64,000 bases of DNA, taken from the NCBI GenBank assembly GCA_036785705.1, contig JAWUZG010000365.1:124001-188000 (forward strand). Direction: 5' to 3'. This document shows, piece by piece, positions 10,801 through 21,985 of the stretch. The notes beneath the pieces are model-generated. The model was not told where the DNA came from. It made no database searches and worked only from the letters and a program-made list of their open reading frames with translations. The number at the start of each line of letters is the position of its first letter. The stretch's first letter is position 1. A program made the position numbers and the translations under genes. This stretch comes from Acanthornis magna (lineage: Eukaryota > Chordata > Aves > Passeriformes > Acanthizidae).

Positions 10801-13800
10801 CTCTGAAGAAGGAACAGATTTTCACAGAAAGACCAAAAGAAAGTAATTGGACTATGAAGTGCAAGACAAAAAGTTTAAGGTATTCTGAATGAAAACCTCT
10901 GCAAGAAGTTTTTTTTGGAGCTCTGCATTTCAGAATATCTTCTAGTTGGGATCATCTGTCCTTTCCGTGGGAGTGGCACCAGTGTGCATCTGTGAAAGCT
11001 GTCTAATCCAATCCCCCTGATCACATTAAGAGAATTTGTAGCATGTCCTTGAGCTCTTACCTGATTCTAGACAGAAGACATTTTAATAATAACTTCTTTA
11101 AGACACTCTAAACTCCACAGGACCCTGAACAAACAAAAGTAGTTTTGAAGTAATGCACTTTTGTGGGAACAGCTACAATGAATCTTATATTCTGATGAGC
11201 TCCTAAAGAGTTAGGACAGAGTAAGGAAATACAGAAATTAATATAGACATATTGATTAATCAGCCTATTTAGCAACAGTTGGGATGGTGAAAATGTCCAT
11301 TCTGCACCCTGGAGAGCACACCCAGCAGTGAGCTCAAAGGGAGCCCCAGCACCAATGTGCCACCAAGGAAGGGACTCAGGTACACCAGGCAGTGCCTGCT
11401 TTGCCTCCACCAGGACTCCTCACAGGGACTTCAGGGATATTCATAGTGGTGTTCAGCACCAGCTGTGCCAGTGTGTGTGCACAAACATTCAGAAGGAACA
11501 GGGAAAGAAACCCCCTACTAGAGCATCATGGATGTAATAACCACTTATTGCAGCAAAGCCACAAACAATTTGAGCAAGCCTTCACCAAAATGCTATTATC
11601 AAAGCAGGGGCAAGAAGTACACGGCCATAGAAGGGACAGCAGTCATCTAGAAATCACAGGAAACAGAAGACAGAAAGCCATGAGAACCACACTGATGATG
11701 GCTAATGAGAACTCAAAGGGAAAAAATTCCAATTCCTCTCCTCATACTTGGCCATATTTTGAGCCACAGCTGCTGATGCTCACTTGCAACACTGGGGAAA
11801 ATTATTTTAAAGAAGAAACTTCCAAAACTATGCAACTGTTCCTAGAAATTTTCACTATTTAGCAATGTATAAATCAGAATTACACATCAGCTTTGCCATT
11901 CATACCCTGGATTGTTGTTTCCATGGGCTGTCAAACTGTCTGTCTCTGTACCCTTACTTAGTGATTCACTTGTCACTTGCCTTAAAAGAAAACAGCTTTA
12001 AAATCTTGATTTAACAGGAACAGTAAAAGGAAACACAGAACAGCACATTATGAAAATGCCTTATAAAGCATCTGTTACAAACCGTCAAGTTTATTGCTTA
12101 AGGGATGGCAGCAGGTGTCCCATGCCCTGAAGCTGGTGAAAAATCTCTCCTACACTGCAAAGAACACCAGCAGTGTCAGACTCTGAGCATGAGCATGGTT
12201 CATCAGTTATTTAGCCAATCTAAAAGCCACAAACTTGGGTGTAGTCTAAGAATGAGAGTGCAGATCAGAAGCATGACAAAGACCTTAGCACTCATTTGAG
12301 AAAATTATTTGAACGCCAAGAATCTCGAAGATAGATCATTTTTTTGGTGCCTAATAACTGCTCTAGCATTAAAATGTTACTTAGCAATGTTTGTTAGCTG
12401 CTTTTGGTTGAGTTCCACTTGTCTTTTTACTGATTCTTTCTCTTCTGCCATAACATTAGGGTGAGATTAGGACATAATTTGTATGTACTGCTCTGTTCCC
12501 ACTTTAGGGATGCCGCAAAGTGAATATTTCTGGATTCTGAAAGAATCAGCTTTAACTCAGAGGGATAGAATTACTGTGGGAGTCCACTTCAGTTTGTTCT
12601 TTGTAGGTATTTCCCTCCTACCCCAGCAGCTTTCATCTGCAGATACTAGCTTTGCTACAGGTAGTAATAGTAGATTTCAACTCCCCTGACCTTCTTTTCA
12701 GCTAGCACCATTTCAGTGTAATTCTTTAAATCCCCCCTCCCTATACTGATGGCCATTTTTGAATGGAGAGTGTCTTTAACCAGGGAGAATGTCTTTAACC
12801 AGGCAGACCTATTCCATACATCTCCCTTTGCCCAACAGTGCTGCACACCCACCTTGCCTTTCCCTTCTTTCCCATCTCCTCTCCTTTCACACACCAAAAA
12901 CTCCAAACTGTGTTATGAGAACTAATTTTGATAACTGAACTTTTAAGCCATTTGTAAAACTGAAGCCAGACTGTCCCGTGTGCCCCGCAAAACTTTTTTG
13001 CAATCATTTCTTCTGCTCCCTCATCCAAGCCACAGACAGGAGTCCAAGACAGATTGCAGGTATTTTCTTTATTTTACATCAACTACTACTGATATTTAAA
13101 TCGCACATCATGTTCTCTCTACCACAGGCAGTTTTAGCTGCTCTAGTTGTTTCATGGTCTTGCTTTTACAGAACTTCATGCCCCTGTGGTACTTCACAAG
13201 TGACTCTGCAGTATCAGATGAATTTTGTTCGTGCATCCTGCAAAGGCAATTGCAGGCAGTGCACGTGGAGTGCCCAAACCAGAACTACATTCCAACGCTC
13301 CCACACAGCAAGGGAAAAAGGCCAGATCCATCTCTAATTTCCAATCTGCAAATGAAGTATCCTGTTTAACTTTGTGCTATTACATCATTTTCACTACACC
13401 ATGCATCATTAAACTTTATAGGAACCTAACAACATTCTGGCTCCAGAAATCTTAAAGGATTGCTAAATGCTGCTGTGGTACTACTTTGCCCAGATTGAAG
13501 AGAGCACAATTTTTTCAAGTTTTCTAACTGATCACACTCAGGATAGATATAATCATGGTTACCAAAAGATATAAAATGACACAAAATTAGTCATTTCTTA
13601 TTCCAGACTGCTTGACATTTACTAAATTGGCCTGATTTAAAAGGAAGGAAAAAATTACCTTGAGGGTATCTAAGCTCACAGAGTTATTAGCCTGAGGCTC
13701 ACTGAAGAATGGTAACACATTCATTAATTCCTAACATAACAAAATAGTCAAGGTGAAGAACCAGTCTTGAAATCCTCTGCACCCCATTTCTATTTAAACT

Positions 13801-16655
13801 ACTTACTGTTTATTCACTGCCTGACTGCCCAGCCTGCAACACACTGCCTGCCTCAAAACCCAAAGGGGGCCTGGGGCAGTACAGCTTCACCTTAGCAGAC
13901 AGCATTTGGTAGGACTGCCCCATTGCAGGACTTCTCAGCTGTTGTACTGTACATCAAAAGTGTCTGCACTTTCGATGCCAGAGCAGGATCTAATTTGCCT
14001 GCTTCACAAAAGGTTCTGGAGGAACAGCAGATGAGGAAACACCATGCTTAAGCAATTTAAAAAAAAAAATCCGACTTTTGCCATTTTCTGTGAAAAGGAA
14101 GGAAGAGAAGAAAGCTATTTTTCTATCAGATTCCTGTTTTTTGGCTACTGATTCTTATCAATTCATTCAGACATTTTTAGGCTGTCCACTGAATCATAAA
14201 GGTCAAAAATTTACATCAAGCAAGAAACATAAATAGAGTTTGCTGAACTTGCCTATCAGTGGGCAGGAAATGATCCTTAGCTCTATATTTTATTACTGCT
14301 GTGCCCAGATCGGCCGCACACATTTCTACCACAGCTCTCGAGCACATGTCCCACACGGCTCACCCAAGGCACAGGTCCAGGAAACTGGGCAGTAAATATC
14401 TGAGAGCTCCTAATAAACACAGAAGTGGCAAAAATGACACCTTATTGCAACTGACTGACACTTGTAGCCCCAGAGACAGAGTGAAATTGATGAAAACACC
14501 AGAGTGGTGAGCAGGGCACTAAGAAAACATTTTATTTGGCCAGTCTCTGTGGAAGGGCAAAAAAATAAACTGATAAATGAAAAGATCTCCACTTGATGAT
14601 CAGTTATCCCTTGGCCCTGAACCAGTCCAAAAGCTAGGCTAGCTTTATTTCACAATCACAGAAATCATCAGACAGATAGGAAAAGTTTGCTTTACTGTTT
14701 TGACAAAGTGCTTAAAATTGGATCAGATCATGTTTTCTTCCTGATATTCACTAATGCTCTGCCTGTCTCAAAAACTAAATAAGTAAGTAAGGTAATGATC
14801 CTCAGAGAGATTTCACAGAACTGAAACAATGGTGCCCTCTCCTCATCAAAATCCAAGATTTCAGCTGCTGTAATAAAATATTCATTATGATGGTAGTGAA
14901 CCCACGACATTCCCTGGCTTATATTCACTAAAAACAATGCCCTAAATTCTATTTAAATACAGTGCTAGAGCAAGAATGGAACATAACAAAAAAATCTTGC
15001 AGAAAATCTGCTTGTTGCTGTACACAGTCCGATCTGCTGGCTGAAGAGCAAACCAAACTTTTTCCTTCTATCAGCAAAGCTGAACCAGCTCTCTCTTAAA
15101 GCATGGATGAAGTTTTTCTGCCACTTTTCATAACAACTTTTTAATTAACTGCTGGCTGAGTCCACTTGGTGGACTTGAGGTCACATGGAGGAGACATGGC
15201 ACCCACATCCAACAGCCACCACCTTCCCTTCCCTGCTGGACATACACCTGGCTCCACTTGCTGTGCATGCTGCAGGAGTTATGTGCTTTAAGCTGGGCTG
15301 GAGTTCAGCAGTCATGTGTGCCAAATTTTGTTCTGGTTAAGTCATAAATCAACTCTGGCAAGCATGGATATCAAGACTTTGTGTTGAAATTTTGGCTGGC
15401 CCTCAAAGAAACAAGAAGCTTAGAATGCCACGAGTTCCTATGTGTGACTGATACATATTTTAAAGCAGTTCCACATCGCAAAAATTCCTTACAAAACCTT
15501 TGGTTCTAAGGTATTCCAAATATTAGCTTAATAGAGAACCTGAAAAAGCAGAAAACTATCTGCTAGTTTAAATAATTCCTAAAAATTACAAGACTGTATT
15601 AGGTATGCCTGCCACAAAATTAATGGATCCACAGTAGTACTTATATTCTAAATTAAAAAATTCTTTAATTAGCCATAGATTTTCAGTACATTCAATGGTT
15701 TGTATTAGAAAAAGCAACTGAGTTCAAACTAAACTTTCTATCATAGCCTTTGCTTTAAAAAGAAAAAAGAAAAAAGCAATTAAGTAAAGAGATTGACAGT
15801 GAAATATAACACACTGCAATTGTTCGTCTTATGATCAGATTTTACCTGATAGGAACATACTCATTTAAGAGAGAAACACTTTTTCAGCTGCCAAGAACAT
15901 GTACACACATAAAAGGAAACGCTGACTGCTCCAATGAATTTGATGGTTCATCTCTAGTCTCAGGCGGTGACAATCTCCAAGAGCATCTACCATGGTCATT
16001 GCCACGCTGTAAGAACACTAATTAGAGAGGAGTCTAGCTGAACTCTAAATTGGTATTTTCTTCATTTGGATGTTTGACAAGTTCCCAGTAACAGGTTTGC
16101 TTGTTTTCCATGAGAATTAAAATTCAATGCTAAAAGCTATAGTTTCTCTTGTGCAGAAGGCTCTTCCACACTCTGACTCACCTGCAATTCAGAGCTACCA
16201 CATGACTTGCATTGAAATGTCAAATCAGAATGATGAAAATTAGCTGTTATCTTTTTCTAGATGAGGACTATGCTCCACAGAAGACTATGTGATCTCATTA
16301 CACAAGTCCCATGTCTACAAGATTTTCTGAATGAATTATCACTGATTAAGGTGTGGTTTGGCATGCAAACTGCCAGAGGCATCTGAAAAGCCCTGTTGTC
16401 AGTTGATGCATAATTTCCTTCAGTATTCAAAACAAAAGTAAGATTACGATCAGGTGGGCAGCAAAGACGCTTTCTTCACATGCAGAAATGTCTTATTACA
16501 TCTCTTCTCTCTACCGTACTACTGCTTCCTAGAGCAGTTCATAACTTGCTTTTCACAAAGCTGTCTATAATCTGATAGCCTAAGTATATCCAAAGGTCCC
16601 CCTACCTTTCTGCCACCCCCTTTCATTTTCCTCCCCCTACATTTCCTGAGCAATC
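7821..16655. other. Unique non-coding sequence, no gene recognised
   Basis: Several reading frames of 100-165 codons occur where base composition is less AT-rich (8290-9425, 11328-11862, 12978-13337). Their peptides overlap each other on both strands and match no family I know. A 19-bp imperfect tandem duplication lies at 12766-12803 (TGTCTTTAACCAGG twice). An octamer motif ATTTGCAT is at 9829-9836. A short CpG-containing island at 14308-14380 sits in AT-rich surroundings without other signals. Confidence 0.5.
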
Positions 16656-16656
16656 A

Positions 16657-16877
16657 TCTTGCAAATTGAGACTATCACAAAACCTCGCCTATACTCTCTT
16701 TTCAGCTAAAAATCACTGTTTCATGATTTCTTGGAAATCAGTGCCAGTGCTCCCTCTCACATTCCTGACCTGTCAGCACTGCATGGGCAGCCCAAAACCA
16801 CACAACTCCCACACCGCGCAGCTGCAAGGCTGCACGGAGCTTGAGTCTGTGGAAGCAGAGGAAGGGGAGTTGAGGTA
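16657..16877 (+). other. Weak exon-like stretch with splice-like ends
   Basis: A pyrimidine-rich tract ending in TTTTCAG at about 16699-16705 is followed by an open frame that runs to GGGAGTTGAG and then GTAGAT near 16878. That gives acceptor- and donor-like ends. The frame is 70 codons long and keeps several CpGs near 16815-16836. The peptide is not recognisable, and such splice consensus pairs occur often by chance, so this is a prompt for a transcript search only. Confidence 0.12.
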
Positions 16878-16878
16878 G

Positions 16879-19800
16879 ATCACTGCCTTTTTCTGATACT
16901 TTGGAAATGAATGACGATATTCTACAAGCTGTTGGGATAATATGAACAAATGGCAGGCATATGTAACAAGCTCACAGATAAGGGACTGGATTTTCTATTA
17001 ACCACCTGAAGTGTTTTCCAGTGGTAGCAGAAGAGAAAACCTCTGCTAGGGAGAAAATAATGTAAGTTGCATGACTACCTCCAAAAATGATAGATATTGT
17101 TACACATTCCTACATGCAGCAAGCAGAGCGCATTGTCATGCCACACAAGCAATGCCTCCTGATGTGTGTTTTTGGGACTGTGCTAATGCCAAGACTGCAA
17201 TTCTAGGGCTGCTTTTCCCAGGCACTACAGAAGAAAAGCAGTGGACAATGTCTCATCTGAAAGGACCATACCATTTTGTTGCCCAAGCCAGGCATTAACA
17301 CGGCATTCAAAAGCTCAAGTTCAATTTCTGTATTGATTTTTTAAAAAAAAGATTAATTGGACATTGGGATGACTGTACATGCTGTGGATGTAAGGATAAA
17401 ATACATAAAAAACAGCTCAGCAATTAATCTTGCAAATTAGATTACAGAGATAAACTCTCTTTAGATTATCCTCATCAATATATATGAAAGCTGTAAAATC
17501 TTTTTGTAGCTGAAATTCAGGTTACTAAATCCGAAAAAAAAAAAAAAAAGCCTATCATTGCTGGCTGTGTTTCCTACTAGGTTAGCTTTTGGCCACAGCA
17601 GACTTGAAACACAGTAGAGAGCTTTCATTTCTAAAAATCCCATTGTTACAGTAACATCTTTTCAAATGTATCAGCATATTTTAATATGCCATAATTCCAC
17701 CTAATTACTTACAGAGCCCTGGCAGAGGTTCTGAGAGGGCAGATGCATCTAACTCATATCCCTCGAGCCTGGGGGCAATGCAGGACACACTAAACGGAGA
17801 ACACCCACCTGCACATCCAACAGCTTCATCATTCAAACCATGGCACAGATGCACCGAGGGTGAGAACCAAAGAACTGTAAAGGCCCAAGAAAGCTCACTA
17901 TTCATAATTATCACTTTTTTTAAAGATAAACCTTTCCAGCAGAACCCTCAGCTGAATAGCACAGAGTAAGAACTGGACAACAGACGTCCAAAAGACAGCT
18001 ATGATAATGTATTTTCCCAAGGATTAATATCCCTGCTTTCTTAATGCATGAAAATGGCAGCCGCTACCAAAAGTTTTCAGTACTGAATTTTCAAGTCAGT
18101 GTTTCAGGCAACCTTTAACAATTTTTGGTGTATTTAGAACATTACATTACTGTCCCTGTTTCATTATGAGAAACAGGGTATAAAGGGTACCAGGATGCCA
18201 TACGTCCCTCAACTGATAAAGAACTGTGTTCTTTAGTCAGTCGTATGCATTTTGCTTCATCTTTTATATCTAAACATGAATTTTCCCTAGTATGTATCAT
18301 CCTAAGACAAAGCATTTTGTGTGACCTAATGAGATCAATGGACAGCAAACTCCAGTATACTAAGTAAGAATTATTAAAGAAAAGCCCTTTCCTGAATCTG
18401 ACATCTCCTTTAGCACAAGGAATTCTAATTTTCCCTGATTTCACAGATGTTTTTCACCTGAATTTCCATCCTAGCATGGCAGCAGCCAGCAGCTGCTCTC
18501 CTGTCTGGAATACGTTGCTTTGAATGCAGCCTCTAGTGAAATACACACATGAAATCTGACGTAAATAGAATCTTGAGATATAAGAAGCCATAAAGGAGAT
18601 TTGATGGGCTTTAACTGCAGTCAAATGATACACAAGGAACATACTCTGCAATAACATGTACCTCGTATGGATCCTATTTGCTTCCCCATGATAAAGTGGC
18701 AACTTAAGCTGTGAAAATTACTGCCATCCATCTCACCCCATGCATTCACATGCTTGGGAAGCATAAGTGAATATGCAGCTACGTGTTTCGCAAACAAAAT
18801 ATTTCTCCTAAGATGAAAACGAGAGTAACTCATTTCACAAGAAATGATTAGGCAATGCATGAAGCCTGGCATGAGTCCACCCTATCAAAGCCCAACAACC
18901 CTGCTGCACACTGAACTCTTCTGCTTTGTGGACCAGAATCAGATCCACAGTACAAAGGTCCAACAACTGTGAAGTCAAAAGGGCAGAATTTTTTCCTTAA
19001 CTCAAAATTTTCTTTGTTATATGCTACAAAGGCATGTCCTTTCTGCTATTTTTCTGCGCACTGTATTTGTTCTGTCCTCCCCCAGGATCTCACTGATCTC
19101 ACAGTGTGTTTGTATGATGCTTGATGCGTGAGGACCACATGGCCATATGTCCTATAATGCAGATTTATAAGTGTATATATATAGGTTAATTGAACTAAAA
19201 TAAACTCCAGTCCCCCAGCAGCAGTACACACCCATGAGCAAATTGTATGTTCCGTAAAACACTGCTTGTGACTTTTAAAGACCCTTTGTTAAATTGTTCT
19301 TTTTATTTCAGGAATATTTCTTTGAAAGTCTTCTTTGAAATATGAGGCATATTTGCATGAGTTATGTCACTTTTCCTTTTTCTACATTACCAGTTCTTTA
19401 TACATTTCTATCTGCATGATATCTCTTTAAATCTGATAGTTCTTTCATTCATTTATTTTTTTTTATCTCTAATATTATCATCAAACTTTCATTTTCTGCC
19501 TCTGGTTCCTTTCTTTATCTCCTTTGCCACAGAGAGATCATAATCCCACATTATTAATTATCTGACAGTGATATTGAAGAAGCTATTGCTGCTTATGTAA
19601 TAGGAAAATCTAATTATTTTAATAAAGATATGATTGACTCCATCAGGTGATACCTTGGTCTGATTTTCTAGGACATTAACTCAGCAGAACTCTTACAGTC
19701 CCAATCTCTGTGGCTGATGGTAACATGGCACCATAACCTGCTCCTGTAAATCTACCAGCAGGAACAGATTCCAACATTTTGCCCTAAGAGCCAAACACTA

Positions 19801-20140
19801 CAGTCTCTGCATATCTTTTTATGAAACAGAAGTAGTTATTAGTTACCAAATAAATTCAGAGCTCCTGGGACTGGCAGCGACATTTTAATTTGTCAAGTGG
19901 GATAGAAATTTAAAGCTGGTTTTATCCTGAACAATCGACAAGATATTTACAAAATTAAAGAAACAAAAGAATGTTTCCACCAAGACACAATTTCTCATTC
20001 TAATGCCCTGCCTGTACTATCATTGCTTTCAAAATGAAGAGTACACAGCACAGCACCTACTTTTATATTAGTCTCCATTTACTCTTCTCTTGTATTAGAT
20101 GAACAATTCCTATGGACATTTTCACCCAAGTTTCTCAAAC
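16879..20140. other. Unique non-coding sequence with small conserved-looking patches
   Basis: No gene is seen. A run of 16 A lies at 17534-17549. The segment 17995-18080 (containing GGATTAATATCC, an Otx/Pitx-like GGATTA core, and TTAATGCATGAAAATGGCAG) and the segment 19540-19690 (rich in TAATTA-type homeodomain cores) look like patches of conserved non-coding sequence. An octamer ATTTGCAT is at 19351-19358. Nothing else stands out. Confidence 0.4.
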
Positions 20141-20197
20141 ATTAACCATGTGGGGAAGCTTATTATTCCCATTTTACAAATGAGAAGACTGTGGAGC
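20141..20197 (-). repeat. MIR/L3-type ancient SINE remnant
   Basis: The plus strand reads TTATTATTCCCATTTTACAA at 20160-20179 and continues with ATGAGAAGACTGTGG. This is close to the well-known CCCCATTTTACAGATGAG-AAACTGAGG segment of MIR and related L3-associated repeats, so the element lies on the minus strand. The upstream AACCATGTGGGGAAG also fits the usual CCTGTGAGGTAGG part. About 55 bases are recognisable; the rest has decayed. Copies of this age are scarce in birds. Confidence 0.6.
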
Positions 20198-20279
20198 TAA
20201 CATTATATGTGATCCAAAAACACCAGAAAATGGTGACTTGTCTGCCTTTCATGCAAGCACTGCCCAGAGCCTGCCTGGC

Positions 20280-20385
20280 AGGCAGTGCCACAGGCTGGGG
20301 GTCCAAACACCCTCTGGATGAAGAACCTTTTTCTAATATCCAGCATAAACCTCTCCTGACACAGCTTCATGCCATACACCTTCCT
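20280..20385 (-). mobile_element. CR1 LINE fragment, 3' UTR part
   Basis: The plus strand contains GATGAAGAACCTTTTTCTAA followed by TATCCAGCATAAACCTCTCC and then TGACACAGCTTCATGCCAT. These are the reverse complement of the CR1 3' region seen in many bird genomes. The CR1 sense strand is therefore minus. The left limit is uncertain: the CCAGAGCCTGCC...GGTCCAAACACCCTCTG stretch from about 20260 probably also belongs. Confidence 0.7.
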
Positions 20386-20394
20386 TTTTTACCT

Positions 20395-20722
20395 TATTTC
20401 CTAGAAAGGTTTCCTGTTCAGCCAAGACAGACATCTTCCTCACCTGCTTGACTTCTGACATTTGGGAATTGCCTGTTCCTGTGCCCATAAGAGGTGATGT
20501 TTTAAAGGTGATCAGCACTGATGGACCCCAACACCTGCAAAAAAATTTTCCTAGGTGGCCTTATTCACTAATTCCCTGAACATCCTGAAGTGTCCTCTCC
20601 TCATGTCGAGTATGGATTTTGCTGGCACTTTTCCTCTGATCACCAGAGATTATAAACTCAATCGCTTCATGGCTGCTGTGGCCAAGATGATCACCAATCC
20701 CCACTTTGCTCACAAGACCCAC
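20395..20722 (-). mobile_element. CR1 LINE fragment, end of ORF2 endonuclease domain and linker to the reverse transcriptase
   Basis: Read on the minus strand, this stretch encodes broken pieces of the CR1 ORF2 region that follows the endonuclease. One piece reads GDHLGHSSHEAIEFIISG, the counterpart of the family's conserved GCSDH...VEF motif. Next come remnants of the linker, corresponding to plus-strand CACTAATTCCCTGAACATCC and GCTTGACTTCTGACA. Frame breaks and a stop inactivate it. The reverse-transcriptase core that should lie between this part and the 3' UTR part at 20280-20385 is missing, so the copy is internally deleted or made of two insertions. Confidence 0.75.
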
Positions 20723-20732
20723 TCTGCTGTGC

Positions 20733-20821
20733 TATGGTTTAGTTGATACGGTGGCGTTCAACCAAAGATTGGACTCAATCATCTTGGAGGTCTTTTCCAA
20801 CCTTGGTGCTTCTATGATTCT
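20733..20821 (+). mobile_element. CR1 LINE 3' terminus on the opposite strand
   Basis: The end of this stretch reads GGAGGTCTTTTCCAACCTTG followed by GTGCTTCTATGATTCT. This is the plus-strand form of a CR1 3' end, ending in the ATTCTATG-like terminal repeat. Upstream GGTTTAGTTGATACGGTGG and ATTGGACTCAATCATC are also typical of the family. It abuts the minus-strand CR1 piece with about 10 bases between, giving a tail-inverted arrangement. Confidence 0.85.
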
Positions 20822-21790
20822 AAGAGTGAATGAATGGAAGATAAGGAATGATCCACTTCACATCTAAATACTCTCTTGGTGGAATTCCCAGAGAAGGGAG
20901 AAAGCATGGGGAAACCATGGAGAAAGTTAAGTCAAGAGCCCAAAGTGTCAGCACAAGCAAGACCTGAAGCGGTTCATGTAGCCACCTCCGAAAGTATCAG
21001 GGCCTGGGCATAGCACCAAAAATGGAAAATCAAATAATGCAATGAAATAAAAATTATTTACTACTTTTTTTTCTTCTGTGGATGCAGAGACACATAAAGC
21101 AAAGAAATCTACATTAAAAATAAGGCTAATTGATTTGTGAGAGGTGAGAAAATAAAAATCAAACCAAAAATAGAATCAGACTTCAGTACCCTGACCGCTT
21201 TTACACTGAAATACACAGAAAAAACTTGGCAGACAGAGCTACTATGGTTTCCTCAGGATCGCTGAGGGACCTGGCAAACCTGCAGGAATATCACCAGGAC
21301 AGGTTGTCCTTGACAGTTAGCAGGCATAGTGATTCAGCTCAGACTGTCAATTAAAATCTTTATATCACGTTTTCTATCATCATAGCAGCAGGCCAGAATT
21401 GATATCCAACATTTAAGACTGAAGAAATGGTTTTAATTATTCTGAATGAACAGAGAGATTCAGTTTACAAAAGAATTAGTAAAAACCTTCAAAGAGAAAA
21501 CTGGGGGAGGAAAAGAGATGGAAAAGGCACTATTAAACTTTAGCTTGCTCACTACCTTTTTTGGATTTGGAAATATATATCATATAATGTCATTCTATGG
21601 AAATATTTCAGTAAGCTGTTCTTGTATGCTGATACTACATCTAGGACATTTTGGGAGCTATTTAGTGTAAAGAATTAGTCATAGTAGTAGCTCCCTTTGA
21701 GGACGCGTAAGTGCCCTCAGATACTGCCAAGAGATGGGCCAAGAGACTTTGAACTCCACACTCATCCCCAGCTCAGACCTCAAAGCCTGC
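20822..21790. other. Unique non-coding sequence, nothing recognised
   Basis: AT-rich sequence with short reading frames on both strands. I see no repeat family, RNA gene or convincing exon here. Confidence 0.5.
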
Positions 21791-21794
21791 TCAC

Positions 21795-21985
21795 CTGTTC
21801 ACCAGGTACAGGAGCATGAGAGATGACCCCAGGACCCAGTGCCTGACAAAACAAAAGGTAGTTCCTAAATATAAGACTACCATGGAAAGGGCTACCAAAG
21901 GCAGCACAGTCAGCAAGATCAGGCTCAGGCTAGCACAGACAAGCATCCCAAGGCCAAAGCAACACGGAGCTACCACTCCTGCTCC
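21795..21985 (-). other. Exon-like open stretch flanked by splice consensus, hydrophobic peptide
   Basis: On the minus strand a CACATACAG acceptor-like site, preceded by a modest pyrimidine tract, leads at 21985 into an open frame. The frame ends at 21795 with GTGAACAG followed by GTGAGC, a good donor consensus. The 191-base stretch would encode a hydrophobic peptide with one or two membrane-like segments (for example LVCASLSLILLTVLPLVALS). I recognise no family. The plus strand of the same region also has splice-like ends (TTCACCAG/GT... and AAGCAG/GTAAAG), which weakens the case. A second strong acceptor, TTTCCTTGCAG, precedes 22145 on the minus strand, but the frame after it is not shared. 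Confidence 0.15.

Noticed and set aside
11452..11475. TTCAGCACC resembling the left half of a REST/NRSF site
   Set aside because: The right half (GGACAG) is absent at any accepted spacing.
11392..11862. 156-codon plus-strand frame
   Set aside because: No domain, no repeat match and no splice support; treated as chance.
14308..14380. CGGCCG and CTCGAG sites close together, as in a cloning linker
   Set aside because: The surrounding sequence is ordinary genomic DNA with no vector-like sequence; the restriction sites are coincidental.
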